NCBI GenBank assembly: GCA_934148535.1
Contig: CAKPDF010000011.1
Location: 1-40,788 of the forward strand
Length of the DNA: 40,788 nucleotides
Direction: 5' to 3'
Origin: an uncultured Bacilli bacterium
GTDB lineage: Bacteria; Bacillota_I; Bacilli_A; RF39; UBA660
The notes under the pieces are model-generated. The model was not told the origin of the DNA and searched no databases. It saw only the letters and a list, made by a program, of their open reading frames with translations. Position numbers and translations under genes: made by a program. Numbering within the stretch: the stretch's first letter is position 1; every line of letters starts with the position of its first letter. Shown in pieces: positions 32,652-40,788 of this stretch.

Positions 32652-33863
32652 ATGAATATGGTATATGATGATGGTAGATTAGTAAGATATAGAGGAAATT
32701 CTTCTGGTTTTAATTATGAAATTGAATGTAAGAAAAATAATAGAAAGACTAAAGTAATTATTGATAGTAATTTGCTTAATAATTCTAATTATTTATTTGG
32801 TTTTGGTAGAGTTTTATTTAGTTCTTTAGATGATTTAGAAAAAATTGGTACTAAGTATTCTGATGCTAGTTTTGAGTTTAGAGTTAACAATGAAAATGAG
32901 TTATCTAGGGTTAAAGAAATTATTAATAAATATCCTACTATTAAGAGTAAGAGTAATGTTATTGTTAATAATAATACTAATGAATTAACTAGTAAGAATG
33001 AAGAAGAAAAAAAGGAAGAAAAAGTAGAAAATTATTTTAAGGCAAAAATTATTACTGTTAATAATAATGGAATGTTAGTTAATCGTATTGTAAGAACTGC
33101 AGATTCTACTAGAACTGATTATGTATTAGATAATATTAATATAGAAGATTTACAAAATGAGTTTGATTTATTAATTAGTAATGATCCTTCTGTTCTTAAT
33201 CTTAATGAAGAAGAGATTGCTAATAAGGTAATTGATAGATTAGAGATGAAGAAAAAGAAGTATGATTTGGAGAGTAAAGATAAAGTTGCGTCATTAGACG
33301 ATAAGGGATCTGCTATAATGGGGGCTGCTGGTATGGATGCTAAAATTAATACAGAGTTGGGTATGTCTATGAATGATCCTAGTGAGAGAAGTGATAATTC
33401 ATTTAAGACAGTCGAGGCTAGTGGTGATAATTATAGGGTTGTTAATCCTGCTGTTAGTGAAGTGTATGGTAATGATGTTACTATGGAGTCTGATTCTTCT
33501 ATTCAATCTGATATTACTAGTGAAGAAATTGAAAACCGGGAAGGAGAAGTTTATTATTTAGATAGTTATGGAGAGATTTATAATAAGGATGGAAAAGATA
33601 AGGGTATGCTTGGCAATGAATTTTCTATTGATCCTAATGATAATTATTTGATACAGAAAACTGGAGATAAAAGTGTTAAGTTAGGACCAATAGATGATAT
33701 TAATAATTTGGGAAAATCTAACGATATGAATAGACCTAAAGTCAGAATACGAAAAAAACCAAGTGATTTAGATAATGCTGCTTTTGTTAATATGAATTCA
33801 TTTATAGTACTTATTACAATATTAAGTATTATGGCTATATTTTTATATTTAATCAGTAAGTAA
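32652..33863 (+). CDS. Uncharacterised tail-anchored protein
   Basis: Not recognised. The 403 residues are hydrophilic, with a single C-terminal membrane segment (about 380-400) and almost nothing after it, so the bulk is probably cytoplasmic and tail-anchored. The first 90 residues look folded (NYEIECKKNNRKTKVIIDSN, LFGFGRVLFSSLDDLEKIG), a Glu/Lys-rich hinge follows near 115-125, and a second folded-looking part (AKIITVNNNGMLVNRIVRT) precedes a long acidic, probably disordered stretch. I choose the ATG at 32652 with AGAGGTGG; an in-frame ATG 36 bases upstream lacks an RBS. Own terminator downstream. Confidence 0.68.
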   Translation: MNMVYDDGRLVRYRGNSSGFNYEIECKKNNRKTKVIIDSNLLNNSNYLFGFGRVLFSSLDDLEKIGTKYSDASFEFRVNNENELSRVKEIINKYPTIKSKSNVIVNNNTNELTSKNEEEKKEEKVENYFKAKIITVNNNGMLVNRIVRTADSTRTDYVLDNINIEDLQNEFDLLISNDPSVLNLNEEEIANKVIDRLEMKKKKYDLESKDKVASLDDKGSAIMGAAGMDAKINTELGMSMNDPSERSDNSFKTVEASGDNYRVVNPAVSEVYGNDVTMESDSSIQSDITSEEIENREGEVYYLDSYGEIYNKDGKDKGMLGNEFSIDPNDNYLIQKTGDKSVKLGPIDDINNLGKSNDMNRPKVRIRKKPSDLDNAAFVNMNSFIVLITILSIMAIFLYLISK

Positions 33864-33867
33864 ATAG

Positions 33868-33890
33868 AAGGACTTTATAGTTCTTTTTTT
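33868..33890 (+). terminator. Terminator after the tail-anchored protein gene
   Basis: AAGGACT (33868-33874), loop TTAT, AGTTCTT (33879-33885), then TTTTT. Confidence 0.72.
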
Positions 33891-33944
33891 CTTGATATTT
33901 ATGATTAATTGTGATAGGATATTAGACAAATTGGAGGGATTGGT

Positions 33945-34835
33945 ATGAAAACTATTGATATTTCTAAAAAGAAATTTTCTAATTTGCAGCCATTAGTACT
34001 ATCTAATAAAATTGTTAATACAGAAGCAGTTATTTATCATTTTAGATATAGTAGTGATTATGATGGAGTATTAAAGAAACTTTATTTATCATCTGGTAAT
34101 GTTTTTGCTAGTAAATTATATACAATAGAGATGCTTAATTATTATAGAGATATTTTACCGGAAAGTTTTGTTATTCCAGATGCATTAGTTAGTGTTAGAG
34201 GTGAAATAGTTGGTTTTTGTATGCCTAAGATAATTGGTGATAATTTAAGTGTTTTACTTAGTGATGATAAAGTTGATTATAAGGAACAATTATTTTATTT
34301 AAAATGCGTTGGCGAAGAAATTGAAAAACTAAATAATATTAGAAAATATTCTTGTTTAAAAGATATTTATTTTGGAGATTTGCAAGAGTGTAATTTTGTT
34401 GTAGATAGAAATCTAAAAAAGTTATTTGCAGTTGATTTAGATAGTTGTAAAATAAGTGGTAATGTAGCAATGGCATCTAGATATTTAAATTCTAAGGCGT
34501 TACTTAATTCTACTATAAATAAGTATATTATAAATAAGGATGATAGTGTTTTGGCTTATATTATTCCAACAATTAATAGTGATTTATATTGTTATAATAT
34601 TATGGTTTTAAATTATTTATATGGTGATAATATAAATAATTTAAATGAATCATCTTTTTATGATTATTTGAATTATTTAAAATATGTTGGAATAGATTTT
34701 AATTTGTTAGATAGTTTTAGTAAATTGGTGAAATATAAAGATAATGATAATATTAGTTCTTATTTAGATTCTCTTAATAGGGAGAATATTTGTAGGGCTA
34801 AGGGTTATGTATATAGAAAGGTCTTGGGAAAGTAG
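33945..34835 (+). CDS. Divergent protein-kinase-like protein
   Basis: The 296-residue soluble protein shows a kinase-fold order: Lys in VLKKLYL (K44/K45) as beta-3 lysine candidate, FCMPKIIGDNLS near 91-102 as hinge, GDLQECNFVVD at 144-154 (catalytic loop D145 and N150, as D-L-x-x-x-N), and FAVDLDS at 161-167, where VDLD replaces DFG. No Gly-rich loop is clear, and the C-lobe is unusual. Could be an active small-molecule or protein kinase of the APH/HipA-like kind, or a pseudokinase. GGAGGG is the RBS; a 54-aa ORF follows 11 bases later. Confidence 0.65.
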   Translation: MKTIDISKKKFSNLQPLVLSNKIVNTEAVIYHFRYSSDYDGVLKKLYLSSGNVFASKLYTIEMLNYYRDILPESFVIPDALVSVRGEIVGFCMPKIIGDNLSVLLSDDKVDYKEQLFYLKCVGEEIEKLNNIRKYSCLKDIYFGDLQECNFVVDRNLKKLFAVDLDSCKISGNVAMASRYLNSKALLNSTINKYIINKDDSVLAYIIPTINSDLYCYNIMVLNYLYGDNINNLNESSFYDYLNYLKYVGIDFNLLDSFSKLVKYKDNDNISSYLDSLNRENICRAKGYVYRKVLGK

Positions 34836-34846
34836 GAGGTTATGGT

Positions 34847-35011
34847 ATGAAAAAGGGTAATAATATTAAATTTATTTCTTCTAAGGAAAATGGTATATCT
34901 TTTATTAAAAATACTATAAAAGATGTGGAAAAGAGTATAAGAAAAGGAAATATAAGTGATATTATTTATTTAAATAATTTATATAATGCTTTATCTAATA
35001 TTAGTAAGTAG
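34847..35011 (+). CDS. 54-aa basic small protein
   Basis: Short reading frame with AGGAGGT seven bases before its ATG, directly behind the kinase-like gene. The product begins MKKGNNIKFISSKENGISF and is Lys/Asn/Ile-rich, probably helical, with no membrane segment. Not recognised. The strong RBS and operon position argue for a real gene; composition alone does not. Confidence 0.6.
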   Translation: MKKGNNIKFISSKENGISFIKNTIKDVEKSIRKGNISDIIYLNNLYNALSNISK

Positions 35012-35060
35012 TTAGTAAATGTTAACTATATAATATGTATTGTAAGGCAAAAAGATAAAA

Positions 35061-35088
35061 AAGGACTTTCATATTGGTTCTTTTTTTG
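35061..35088 (+). terminator. Terminator after the 54-aa gene, overlapping the ackA promoter
   Basis: AAGGAC (35061-35066) pairs, with one G-U, with GTTCTT (35077-35082), then a T-run that runs into the extended -10 of the next promoter. Confidence 0.55.
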
Positions 35089-35095
35089 GTATAAT
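35067..35095 (+). promoter_or_regulatory. Extended -10 promoter of ackA-nrnA
   Basis: TGG precedes TATAAT (35090-35095); TTTCAT (35067-35072) is the -35 candidate at 17 bases. The hairpin of the terminator lies between them. Confidence 0.6.
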
Positions 35096-35117
35096 ACATT
35101 AGGAAGAGGTGAAAGAA

Positions 35118-36293
35118 ATGAAAATATTATCTGTAAATGCTGGAAGTAGTTCTTTGAAGTTTCAATTATATGAAATGCCTGAAGAAAGAGCTCTTATTTC
35201 TGGTGTATTTGAAAGAATTGGTATAGGTAATAGTTTTTATACTATTAAATTAAATGGAGAAAAGATTAAAAAGGAAGTAGAACTTAAAGATCATAAGGAT
35301 GCTTTTGAGATTTTAGTTAAGGAATTAATTGATAATAAAGTTATTAATTCTTGTGATGAAATTAAGGCTGTTGGTCATAGAACAGTTCAAGGTGGAGAAA
35401 AATATGATCATACTGTTGTTATTGATGATAGTGTTATTGGTGATATGGAGAAATATGCACCACTTGCTCCTTTACATAATCCTGCTGCTATAGTAGGTAT
35501 TAAAGCTAGTCAAGAAGTATTTCCTGATGCTTTACAAACTGCTGTATTTGATACTGCATTTCATGCTACAATGGATGAGGTTAATTATATTTATCCTGTT
35601 CCATATGAATGGTATACTGAATATGGTGTTAGAAAATATGGTATGCATGGTACTAGTCATAGATATGTATCTGCTAGAATGAATGAAATTTTAGGTAAGA
35701 ATGATAGCCGTATTATTACTTGTCATATTGGTAATGGTGCTTCTATTTCTGCTGTTGTTAATGGAAAATGTATTGATACTTCTATGGGACTTACTCCTAA
35801 TGCTGGTGTTATGATGGGTAGTCGTTGTGGAGATATAGATTGTAGTATTATTCCTTATATTATGGAGCAAACTGGTATGTCTAGTAAGGAAGTAGATAAT
35901 GCTTTAAATAAGAAGAGTGGTCTTTTAGGTGTATCTGGTGTTAGTAGTGATTCAAGAGATATAGAAGATGGATGTAATAATGGTAATGAAAGATGTATTT
36001 TAGCACAAGAGATGTATGTTAGAAGAATTATTAATTATATTTCTATGTACTATGTAGAAATGGGTGGCGCTGATGCTATAGTATTTACTGCTGGATTAGG
36101 TGAAAATTCTATTTCTACTCGTAAACAAATCATTGATGGCCTTGCTGCTTTAGGTATTAAACTTGATGAAAATGCTAATAATTGTAGAGGTAAAGAAGTA
36201 AAAATTAGTAGTGATGATTCTAGCGTTTTATGTTATGTTATTCCTACTGATGAAGAATTAATGATTGCTAGAGATACTTTTGAGTTAGTGTAG
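35118..36293 (+). CDS. ackA: Acetate kinase
   Basis: Converts acetyl phosphate and ADP to acetate and ATP, the energy-yielding last step of acetate fermentation. The 391-residue protein opens MKILSVNAGSSSLKFQL, has GHRTVQGGEKY, MHGTSHRYVS, CHIGNGASISAV, MGSRCGDIDCSIIPY and VFTAGLGENS, all the ASKHA phosphotransferase signatures. The ATG at 35118 follows AAGAGGTG; the in-frame GTG at 35109 lies inside that RBS. No pta is in the window. Confidence 0.97.
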   Translation: MKILSVNAGSSSLKFQLYEMPEERALISGVFERIGIGNSFYTIKLNGEKIKKEVELKDHKDAFEILVKELIDNKVINSCDEIKAVGHRTVQGGEKYDHTVVIDDSVIGDMEKYAPLAPLHNPAAIVGIKASQEVFPDALQTAVFDTAFHATMDEVNYIYPVPYEWYTEYGVRKYGMHGTSHRYVSARMNEILGKNDSRIITCHIGNGASISAVVNGKCIDTSMGLTPNAGVMMGSRCGDIDCSIIPYIMEQTGMSSKEVDNALNKKSGLLGVSGVSSDSRDIEDGCNNGNERCILAQEMYVRRIINYISMYYVEMGGADAIVFTAGLGENSISTRKQIIDGLAALGIKLDENANNCRGKEVKISSDDSSVLCYVIPTDEELMIARDTFELV

Positions 36294-36296
36294 TTT

Positions 36297-37265
36297 ATGA
36301 TAAATAATATATATAAGAAAATTTATAAGCAAATAAAGAAATATGATACTATTGTTATAGTTAGACATATTGGTGCTGATCCTGATGCTTTGGGAAGTCA
36401 ATTTGCTTTGAAAGAAATAATAAAAAATAAATACCCTAGTAAGAATGTTTATGCTATTGGGAGTCCTTCTACTCGTTTTAAATTTATGGGTACTTTGGAT
36501 AAGGTAGAGGATATTGATTGTCATAATGCTATGTTAATAGTGTTGGATGTTCCAGATTTGAAAAGGATAGATGGTGCTAATCCTAGTGATTATGGCTATG
36601 TTATTAAAATAGATCATCATCCTAAAATAGATGAATTTGGGGATATTGCTGTTATTGATGATAGTGCTTCTTCTACTTGTCAATTAATACTTGAATATGT
36701 ATTTGCTAATAAGATTAAGATTGATAATTCTACTGCTAATTTATTATATTGGGGTATTGTATCTGATACTGGTAGATTTATGCATCCTTATACAACTCTT
36801 AGAACTTTTGAGTTAGTGTATAAGATGATAAAGATGACTAATATTGATTTTACTTCTTTATATGAACCTTTATATATGAGACCGTTATCTGAGGTTAGAT
36901 TTCAGGGATATATTTATGATAATATGACTGTTACTGATAATGGTGTTGCATATATTAAGATTGATGATAGTTTGTTAAAAGAGTATGGTGTAGATACTGC
37001 ATCTGCTGGAAATATTATTAGTGAACTAAAATGTATTAATGAATTATGGATATGGGTATTTTTAACTGAGGATAAAAAAAGCAATTTAATAAGGGCTAAT
37101 ATAAGATCTAGGGGTCCTTATATAAATGAAATTGCTAGTATCTTTGGTGGAGGAGGTCATAAGCTTGCTGCTGGAGCTAGACTTACTAGTTGGAAACAGG
37201 CTGATGACTTGATTAAAGATTTAGATGAACTTGCTAAAAAGTTTTTAGAAAGTTCTTCTGAGTAA
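36297..37265 (+). CDS. nrnA: DHH-family oligoribonuclease / pAp phosphatase NrnA
   Basis: Degrades nanoRNA (2-5 nt) or, in some members, cyclic dinucleotide products and 3'-phosphoadenosine-5'-phosphate. The 322-residue protein has RHIGADPDALGSQ (H24, D28, D30), VLDVPDLKR, KIDHHP (the DHH motif) and VSDTGRF, then the DHHA1 domain with FGGGGHKLAAGA near the C-terminus. It starts three bases after the ackA stop with only a weak RBS, so it probably depends on ackA translation. Confidence 0.93.
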   Translation: MINNIYKKIYKQIKKYDTIVIVRHIGADPDALGSQFALKEIIKNKYPSKNVYAIGSPSTRFKFMGTLDKVEDIDCHNAMLIVLDVPDLKRIDGANPSDYGYVIKIDHHPKIDEFGDIAVIDDSASSTCQLILEYVFANKIKIDNSTANLLYWGIVSDTGRFMHPYTTLRTFELVYKMIKMTNIDFTSLYEPLYMRPLSEVRFQGYIYDNMTVTDNGVAYIKIDDSLLKEYGVDTASAGNIISELKCINELWIWVFLTEDKKSNLIRANIRSRGPYINEIASIFGGGGHKLAAGARLTSWKQADDLIKDLDELAKKFLESSSE

Positions 37266-37588
37266 TATACTTAATAATACTAGTAATTAATTTACTGGTA
37301 TTATTTTTTTTTATGTGTTAAAATTTAATTAGTTTTGTTATATTATTTTAGTAAACTAGTAGTATAATTTATTGCTGTTTAAGTTGTATAAATTGATTGT
37401 TATGAGTATTTTTTATGTAAATATTTATTAATAGTTAATATAGTTGTTAATTTGTTCTATAAAATTATTTTATTACAAGTTTTAAAACTTTTTTTAAATA
37501 AACTTATGAGATATTATTAAGCGTATAATAAAAGATATATAATGAATTTTAGAAGGAATGTAAAATAATAAGAAGTAAAGGTGATTTA
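37266..37588. other. 323 bp intergenic region before the ANL enzyme
   Basis: Holds the nrnA terminator, then about 270 very AT-rich bases without a gene. Two TATAAT boxes (37524-37529 and 37538-37543) lie 45-65 bases before the next ATG with no clear -35, so the promoter is uncertain. No repeat or structured RNA noticed. Confidence 0.6.
37273..37311 (+). terminator. Strong terminator of ackA-nrnA
   Basis: A stem of about 14 bp (37273-37286 with 37292-37305; AATAATACTAGTAA against TTACTGGTATTATT) is followed by a long T-run. Confidence 0.85.
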
Positions 37589-40036
37589 ATGAGTAGTAAT
37601 TATATTGGTATTGATTTAGGGGCAATATTTACTAGCGATGAATTAAAAAAAATATTTGATGGATTTATTTTTAATAAAGAATTAAAAAATAAATTAAATT
37701 TAGTTTCTAGAGTTTTAGAAGAGGTTAAAAAGAATTTTAATCAAGTATATGTATTTATTACTGATATTGATGATAAAATAAATTGTTTTAAATTGAAAAG
37801 TAAATTAGATAAAGTATTTTCTAGATATAATATTGCTTGTGATAAAATTATTTATTGTGGTAATGATTTAGTTTCTGCAATTAGAGAATACAGGATTGAT
37901 ACAGTATTTGTTCCAATTATTAAAGTTTATGACAAATCTGATGATTTACTTGTATCATCTAAGGCAAAAATTGAAGCTAATTATAGAAAGGTTTATTATA
38001 GTAGGGTAGATAGTAATATTTTAGAAAAAAAATTGATTGATTCTTTTTTGATTGATTATATTCCTGATTATACTAATGTTATATTTTTAAATAATATTTT
38101 TGATTGTGTTTCTAGTGATAGAATAAAATTTATTTATAGTATTTTTGAACTTGCTTCTGCAATTGAAGATTGTAAAATTACAAAAAATAGTAGGAAAGAA
38201 AAAATTGAAAGATCTTATGAATACATTCCTAAAACAGGTGTTGTTTCTAGTGATAAAGAATGGAAAAAATATTGGGCTTCTAGTAAATTTGAAGGTGATT
38301 TTATTGATAGTCAATTGAAAAAAATGTCTAGATTAGATTTTTTGAAATTTCATAATAGATTTAATTTGGATAGTATTGCTATTGAGTACTTACCTTTAAA
38401 TATTAAAATTACATATGAGGAATTATTTTCTTTGGTAGACAATACTTGTAGATCTTTTTTACAGTTAGGAATAAAAAAAGGAGATGTTGTTTCTTTGTGT
38501 AATCCTAATATTGTTGAAGATTATGTATCAATGCTTGCTTTAAATCATATTGGTGCTATTGTTAATCCTTTACATCCTTTAGTAACGCAATCTGAAATTG
38601 ATAATATATTTAATGAGGTTAAGCCTAAATATTTTGTTTGTTTTGATATTGATGATGATAACAAAATTAATTTATCTTCTTTAATTTCAAAATATGATAT
38701 TGAAAAAGTAATTTTGATTGGTAAAGCAGATAGTGCTGGATTTTTAAAAAAGAAAACTATTGATATTTTGACATATATAACGGATGTTAATAGGGAGAAA
38801 AAGCGTTATATTTTACCAGACAATAGTAAATATATTTATTGGAGTGATTTGCAAAAATTAGGTAATTTTTATAAGGGTGAAATTGTTAGTAATCACAACG
38901 ATAGTGATATAGCCTTTTATTATACTACTGGTGGTACTACTAGTGATGTTTCTAAAATAGTGAAACTTCCTTATAGTTTGATAAATGAGTCATACTACAA
39001 TTCTTACGGTATTGATGTTGCTAAAGGTGAAACTGTTATTATAAATTATTTGAGGCATATAGCTTTTAGTGATGCTAATTGTACTCATTTACCTGCTAGT
39101 ATTGGTATGCATCTTATTTTTACGCCACTTGAGTATCCTAGTAATTTTGCTAAATTACTTTCTGATAATAAGGTAAGTGTTATTCAAGTTGCTCCTCAAT
39201 TTTATCAAATGATGTTGGATGATGAAAAAAAGGGTAGTTTTGATAATGTTGATCTTTCTTCAGTTAAATATATTGTTTCTGGTGGAGATTCTATGGATGA
39301 TATTCTTAGAAAGAATATATTAGATTTTTTTGCAAGACATAATAATACTAAGGTTCAATTAATTGTTGGTTATGGATGTACGGAATTGGGTGGTGCTTGT
39401 TTAGTTCAATTATTTGGAACTAATGCTGATAATAAAAGTAATTCAATAGGTATTCCTTTGCCTAATTTTGAAGTTAAGTTGTTGAATGAAGAGAATAAGG
39501 TAATAGATGATGATTCTTTGGAAGGTGATTTATTATTAGGTGGAGAAGGGAATATTATGAAAGGTTATTTAAATAATGATTCTGATTGTTGTACTTATTA
39601 TGATGATGTTCCTTTTTATAATACAATGGATATTGTTAAATATTCTTCTTTAGATTCTTCATTTGATTTTATTGCAAGGAAAAAGAGATTTTTAATTGTT
39701 AATAATGAAAAGAGATCTGGTAAGGTTTTACCTACTGAGATTGATAAAGTTATTTTAGATAATGTTAAAGAAGTTCAATCTTGTTGTACAATTGGTATAT
39801 TTAAGAATGGATATACTAGTTTAAATGTTGCTGTTGTTCTTGCAGATGGTGTTTTTCCTGATGTAAGTGTTATAGATAAAATTAAGATGGTAACGAGAAA
39901 TGCTGATGAATTATATTGTATTGATGATGTTATATTTTTAGATACTCTTCCACTTACTCAAAGACAAAAAGTTGATTATAGAAAGGTAGAAAATATGTTT
40001 GAAAATAAAGTTATGAAAAAAGTATTAAAAAAGTAA
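37589..40036 (+). CDS. ANL-superfamily adenylate-forming enzyme with extra N-terminal domain
   Basis: Activates a carboxylate as acyl-adenylate; substrate and acceptor are unknown. Residues 1-215 of 815 are an extra alpha/beta domain (VYVFITDIDDKIN, IIYCGNDLVSAIREYRIDTVFVP) that looks loosely HAD- or Rossmann-like but lacks a DxD. From about 245 an ANL enzyme follows: ITYEELFSLVD, the phosphate loop YYTTGGTTSDVSK at 444-456, YGCTELGG at 595-602, a hinge near IARKKRFLI, and LPLTQRQKVDYRK with the catalytic lysine K794. No fused or adjacent carrier protein. AAGGTGA is the RBS. A membrane sensor gene follows after 40 bases, perhaps in the same transcript. Confidence 0.82.
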   Translation: MSSNYIGIDLGAIFTSDELKKIFDGFIFNKELKNKLNLVSRVLEEVKKNFNQVYVFITDIDDKINCFKLKSKLDKVFSRYNIACDKIIYCGNDLVSAIREYRIDTVFVPIIKVYDKSDDLLVSSKAKIEANYRKVYYSRVDSNILEKKLIDSFLIDYIPDYTNVIFLNNIFDCVSSDRIKFIYSIFELASAIEDCKITKNSRKEKIERSYEYIPKTGVVSSDKEWKKYWASSKFEGDFIDSQLKKMSRLDFLKFHNRFNLDSIAIEYLPLNIKITYEELFSLVDNTCRSFLQLGIKKGDVVSLCNPNIVEDYVSMLALNHIGAIVNPLHPLVTQSEIDNIFNEVKPKYFVCFDIDDDNKINLSSLISKYDIEKVILIGKADSAGFLKKKTIDILTYITDVNREKKRYILPDNSKYIYWSDLQKLGNFYKGEIVSNHNDSDIAFYYTTGGTTSDVSKIVKLPYSLINESYYNSYGIDVAKGETVIINYLRHIAFSDANCTHLPASIGMHLIFTPLEYPSNFAKLLSDNKVSVIQVAPQFYQMMLDDEKKGSFDNVDLSSVKYIVSGGDSMDDILRKNILDFFARHNNTKVQLIVGYGCTELGGACLVQLFGTNADNKSNSIGIPLPNFEVKLLNEENKVIDDDSLEGDLLLGGEGNIMKGYLNNDSDCCTYYDDVPFYNTMDIVKYSSLDSSFDFIARKKRFLIVNNEKRSGKVLPTEIDKVILDNVKEVQSCCTIGIFKNGYTSLNVAVVLADGVFPDVSVIDKIKMVTRNADELYCIDDVIFLDTLPLTQRQKVDYRKVENMFENKVMKKVLKK

Positions 40037-40076
40037 CTTTTGTGTTATACTTGTGTTAAGGTAGAGGTGTATTGTT

Positions 40077-40788
40077 ATGGTGAGTAGTTTATTTTTTCAG
40101 ATATGTAGTTTATTTTATATTGTATTAATAATAATTATTTATTTTTCTAAAAAAAGAATTAATAGTATTGAAAATGAGTTATATAGTTTTTTATTGATTA
40201 TTAATCTTATTGGAATTTTATTAGAATTATTAATGTATCTTTTTGTTAACGTTTTGGGTGGTTATATTTTTATTCAAAATTTGATTTCTAAATTGATATT
40301 GGTTTATTTTTTGACTTGGATAAGTGTTTTTAGTGTATATATTTATACTATTTCTAAAAAAAGCGAGAAAGATGAGATTTCTAAAATTAATAATAAACGT
40401 TTTTTACCTTTTATTGTAATTTATTTTGTTTTATTGGTAATTACTGTTTTTTTGCCAATTTATATTTCTGATGGTGATGTTGCATATACTTACGGTCCTA
40501 GTGTTGATTTTATTTCATTTATTTCTATTGCTAATATAATTTTTATGTTGATATGTTTGTTGAAAAATATAAGAAAGGTTAATGTAAAAAAGTTTTCTCC
40601 ACTTATAGTGTTTTTATTTGTAGGTTCTTTTGTTATAGGTATTCAAAGAATTTGTCCAACGCTATTGTTAATTACGCCTTTGGAAGCTTTTGTTACAACA
40701 CTTTTGTATCATACTATAGAAAATCCTGATCTTAAGATGATGAATGAATTAGAACTTGCTAAGAATTCTGCAGAAAAAGCTAATAATG
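40077..40788 (+). CDS. Multi-TM N-terminus, probable sensor histidine kinase (cut by window end)
   Basis: The open frame runs from the ATG at 40077 (GAGGTG upstream) to the last base, 237 codons without a stop. It has about seven hydrophobic segments joined by short loops (first at about 5-23), then, near the edge, IENPDLKMMNELELAKNSAEKANN. In membrane histidine kinases, and in hybrid kinases of gut Bacillota, such an E-L-x-x-A-K-x-x-A-E-x-A-N helix leads straight into the HisKA domain (normally a D-F-L-x-x-M-S-H-E-I-R motif). The kinase part lies outside the window, so the call is inference from the sensor half. Confidence 0.65.
   Translation, partial: MVSSLFFQICSLFYIVLIIIIYFSKKRINSIENELYSFLLIINLIGILLELLMYLFVNVLGGYIFIQNLISKLILVYFLTWISVFSVYIYTISKKSEKDEISKINNKRFLPFIVIYFVLLVITVFLPIYISDGDVAYTYGPSVDFISFISIANIIFMLICLLKNIRKVNVKKFSPLIVFLFVGSFVIGIQRICPTLLLITPLEAFVTTLLYHTIENPDLKMMNELELAKNSAEKANN

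Noticed and set aside
36285..38314. Minus-strand frames within nrnA and the ANL gene
   Set aside because: Antisense shadows with no RBS or motif.
1..40788. Alternative genetic code (TGA as Trp), given the extreme AT content
   Set aside because: TGA ends several genes (for example rmuC, clpC and the dockerin gene) and Trp is TGG throughout.
1..40788. tRNA, rRNA or CRISPR loci
   Set aside because: I found no cloverleaf with TTCGA-type arm, no rRNA-like stretch and no regularly spaced short repeats.

Overview
The window looks like a stretch of chromosome from a very AT-rich, Gram-positive Bacillota, probably an uncultured gut lineage. The signs are the strong A/T third-position bias, GGAGG-type ribosome binding sites, sigma-A promoters of the TTTACA/TTGATA-17-TATAAT kind, the rpsF-ssb-rpsR order, a DUF951 protein, a ClpC-type ATPase, QueH, a CBS/DRTGG family II pyrophosphatase, and a sortase-type NPKTG surface protein. 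TGA is used as a stop and Trp is TGG, so this is not the mycoplasma code. I cannot name genus or species.

Layout. 1-4372: a minus-strand membrane-anchored PrsA-type foldase, then a divergent orphan VirD4/TraG-like coupling ATPase with a small membrane protein behind it. 4373-6544: an AbiEi/AbiEii (type IV) toxin-antitoxin pair enclosed by two imperfect copies of a roughly 200 bp direct repeat, with strong palindromes in front of the antitoxin gene. 6545-9467: a single-domain rhodanese, RmuC, two small uncharacterised genes and convergent queH. 9468-12288: a tandem duplication of a membrane-anchored extracytoplasmic protein (325 aa, one residue different), followed by a thioredoxin-like membrane protein that carries the same promoter. 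12281-18023: housekeeping genes (TrmL, DUF951, AbgT transporter, a small unknown, YchF, PepF). 18133-23868: a surface-protein block with a phosphodiester glycosidase, a 1136-aa dockerin-bearing multidomain protein and, directly after it, a sortase-type cohesin protein. 24040-28457: rpsF-ssb-rpsR with an autoregulatory leader, a lipid kinase and a ClpC-like ATPase. 28475-30809 (minus): a second phosphodiester glycosidase paralogue and a tandem-module membrane protein. 30962-37265: family II pyrophosphatase, a tail-anchored unknown, a divergent kinase-like protein plus a 54-aa ORF, AckA and NrnA. 37589-end: a large ANL adenylate-forming enzyme with an unusual N-terminal domain, and the start of a multi-TM protein that is probably a sensor histidine kinase, cut by the window end.

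The parts most worth attention are the AbiE cassette between long direct repeats, the adjacent dockerin/cohesin pair that looks like a minimal cell-wall-anchored scaffold, the recent mosaic tandem duplication, and the ANL fusion next to a membrane sensor. Most of the rest is ordinary housekeeping. Start codons were chosen by ribosome binding site and promoter position; several genes begin downstream of the longest possible reading frame, as stated in the entries. All family assignments are from motif recognition by eye, with no database search.
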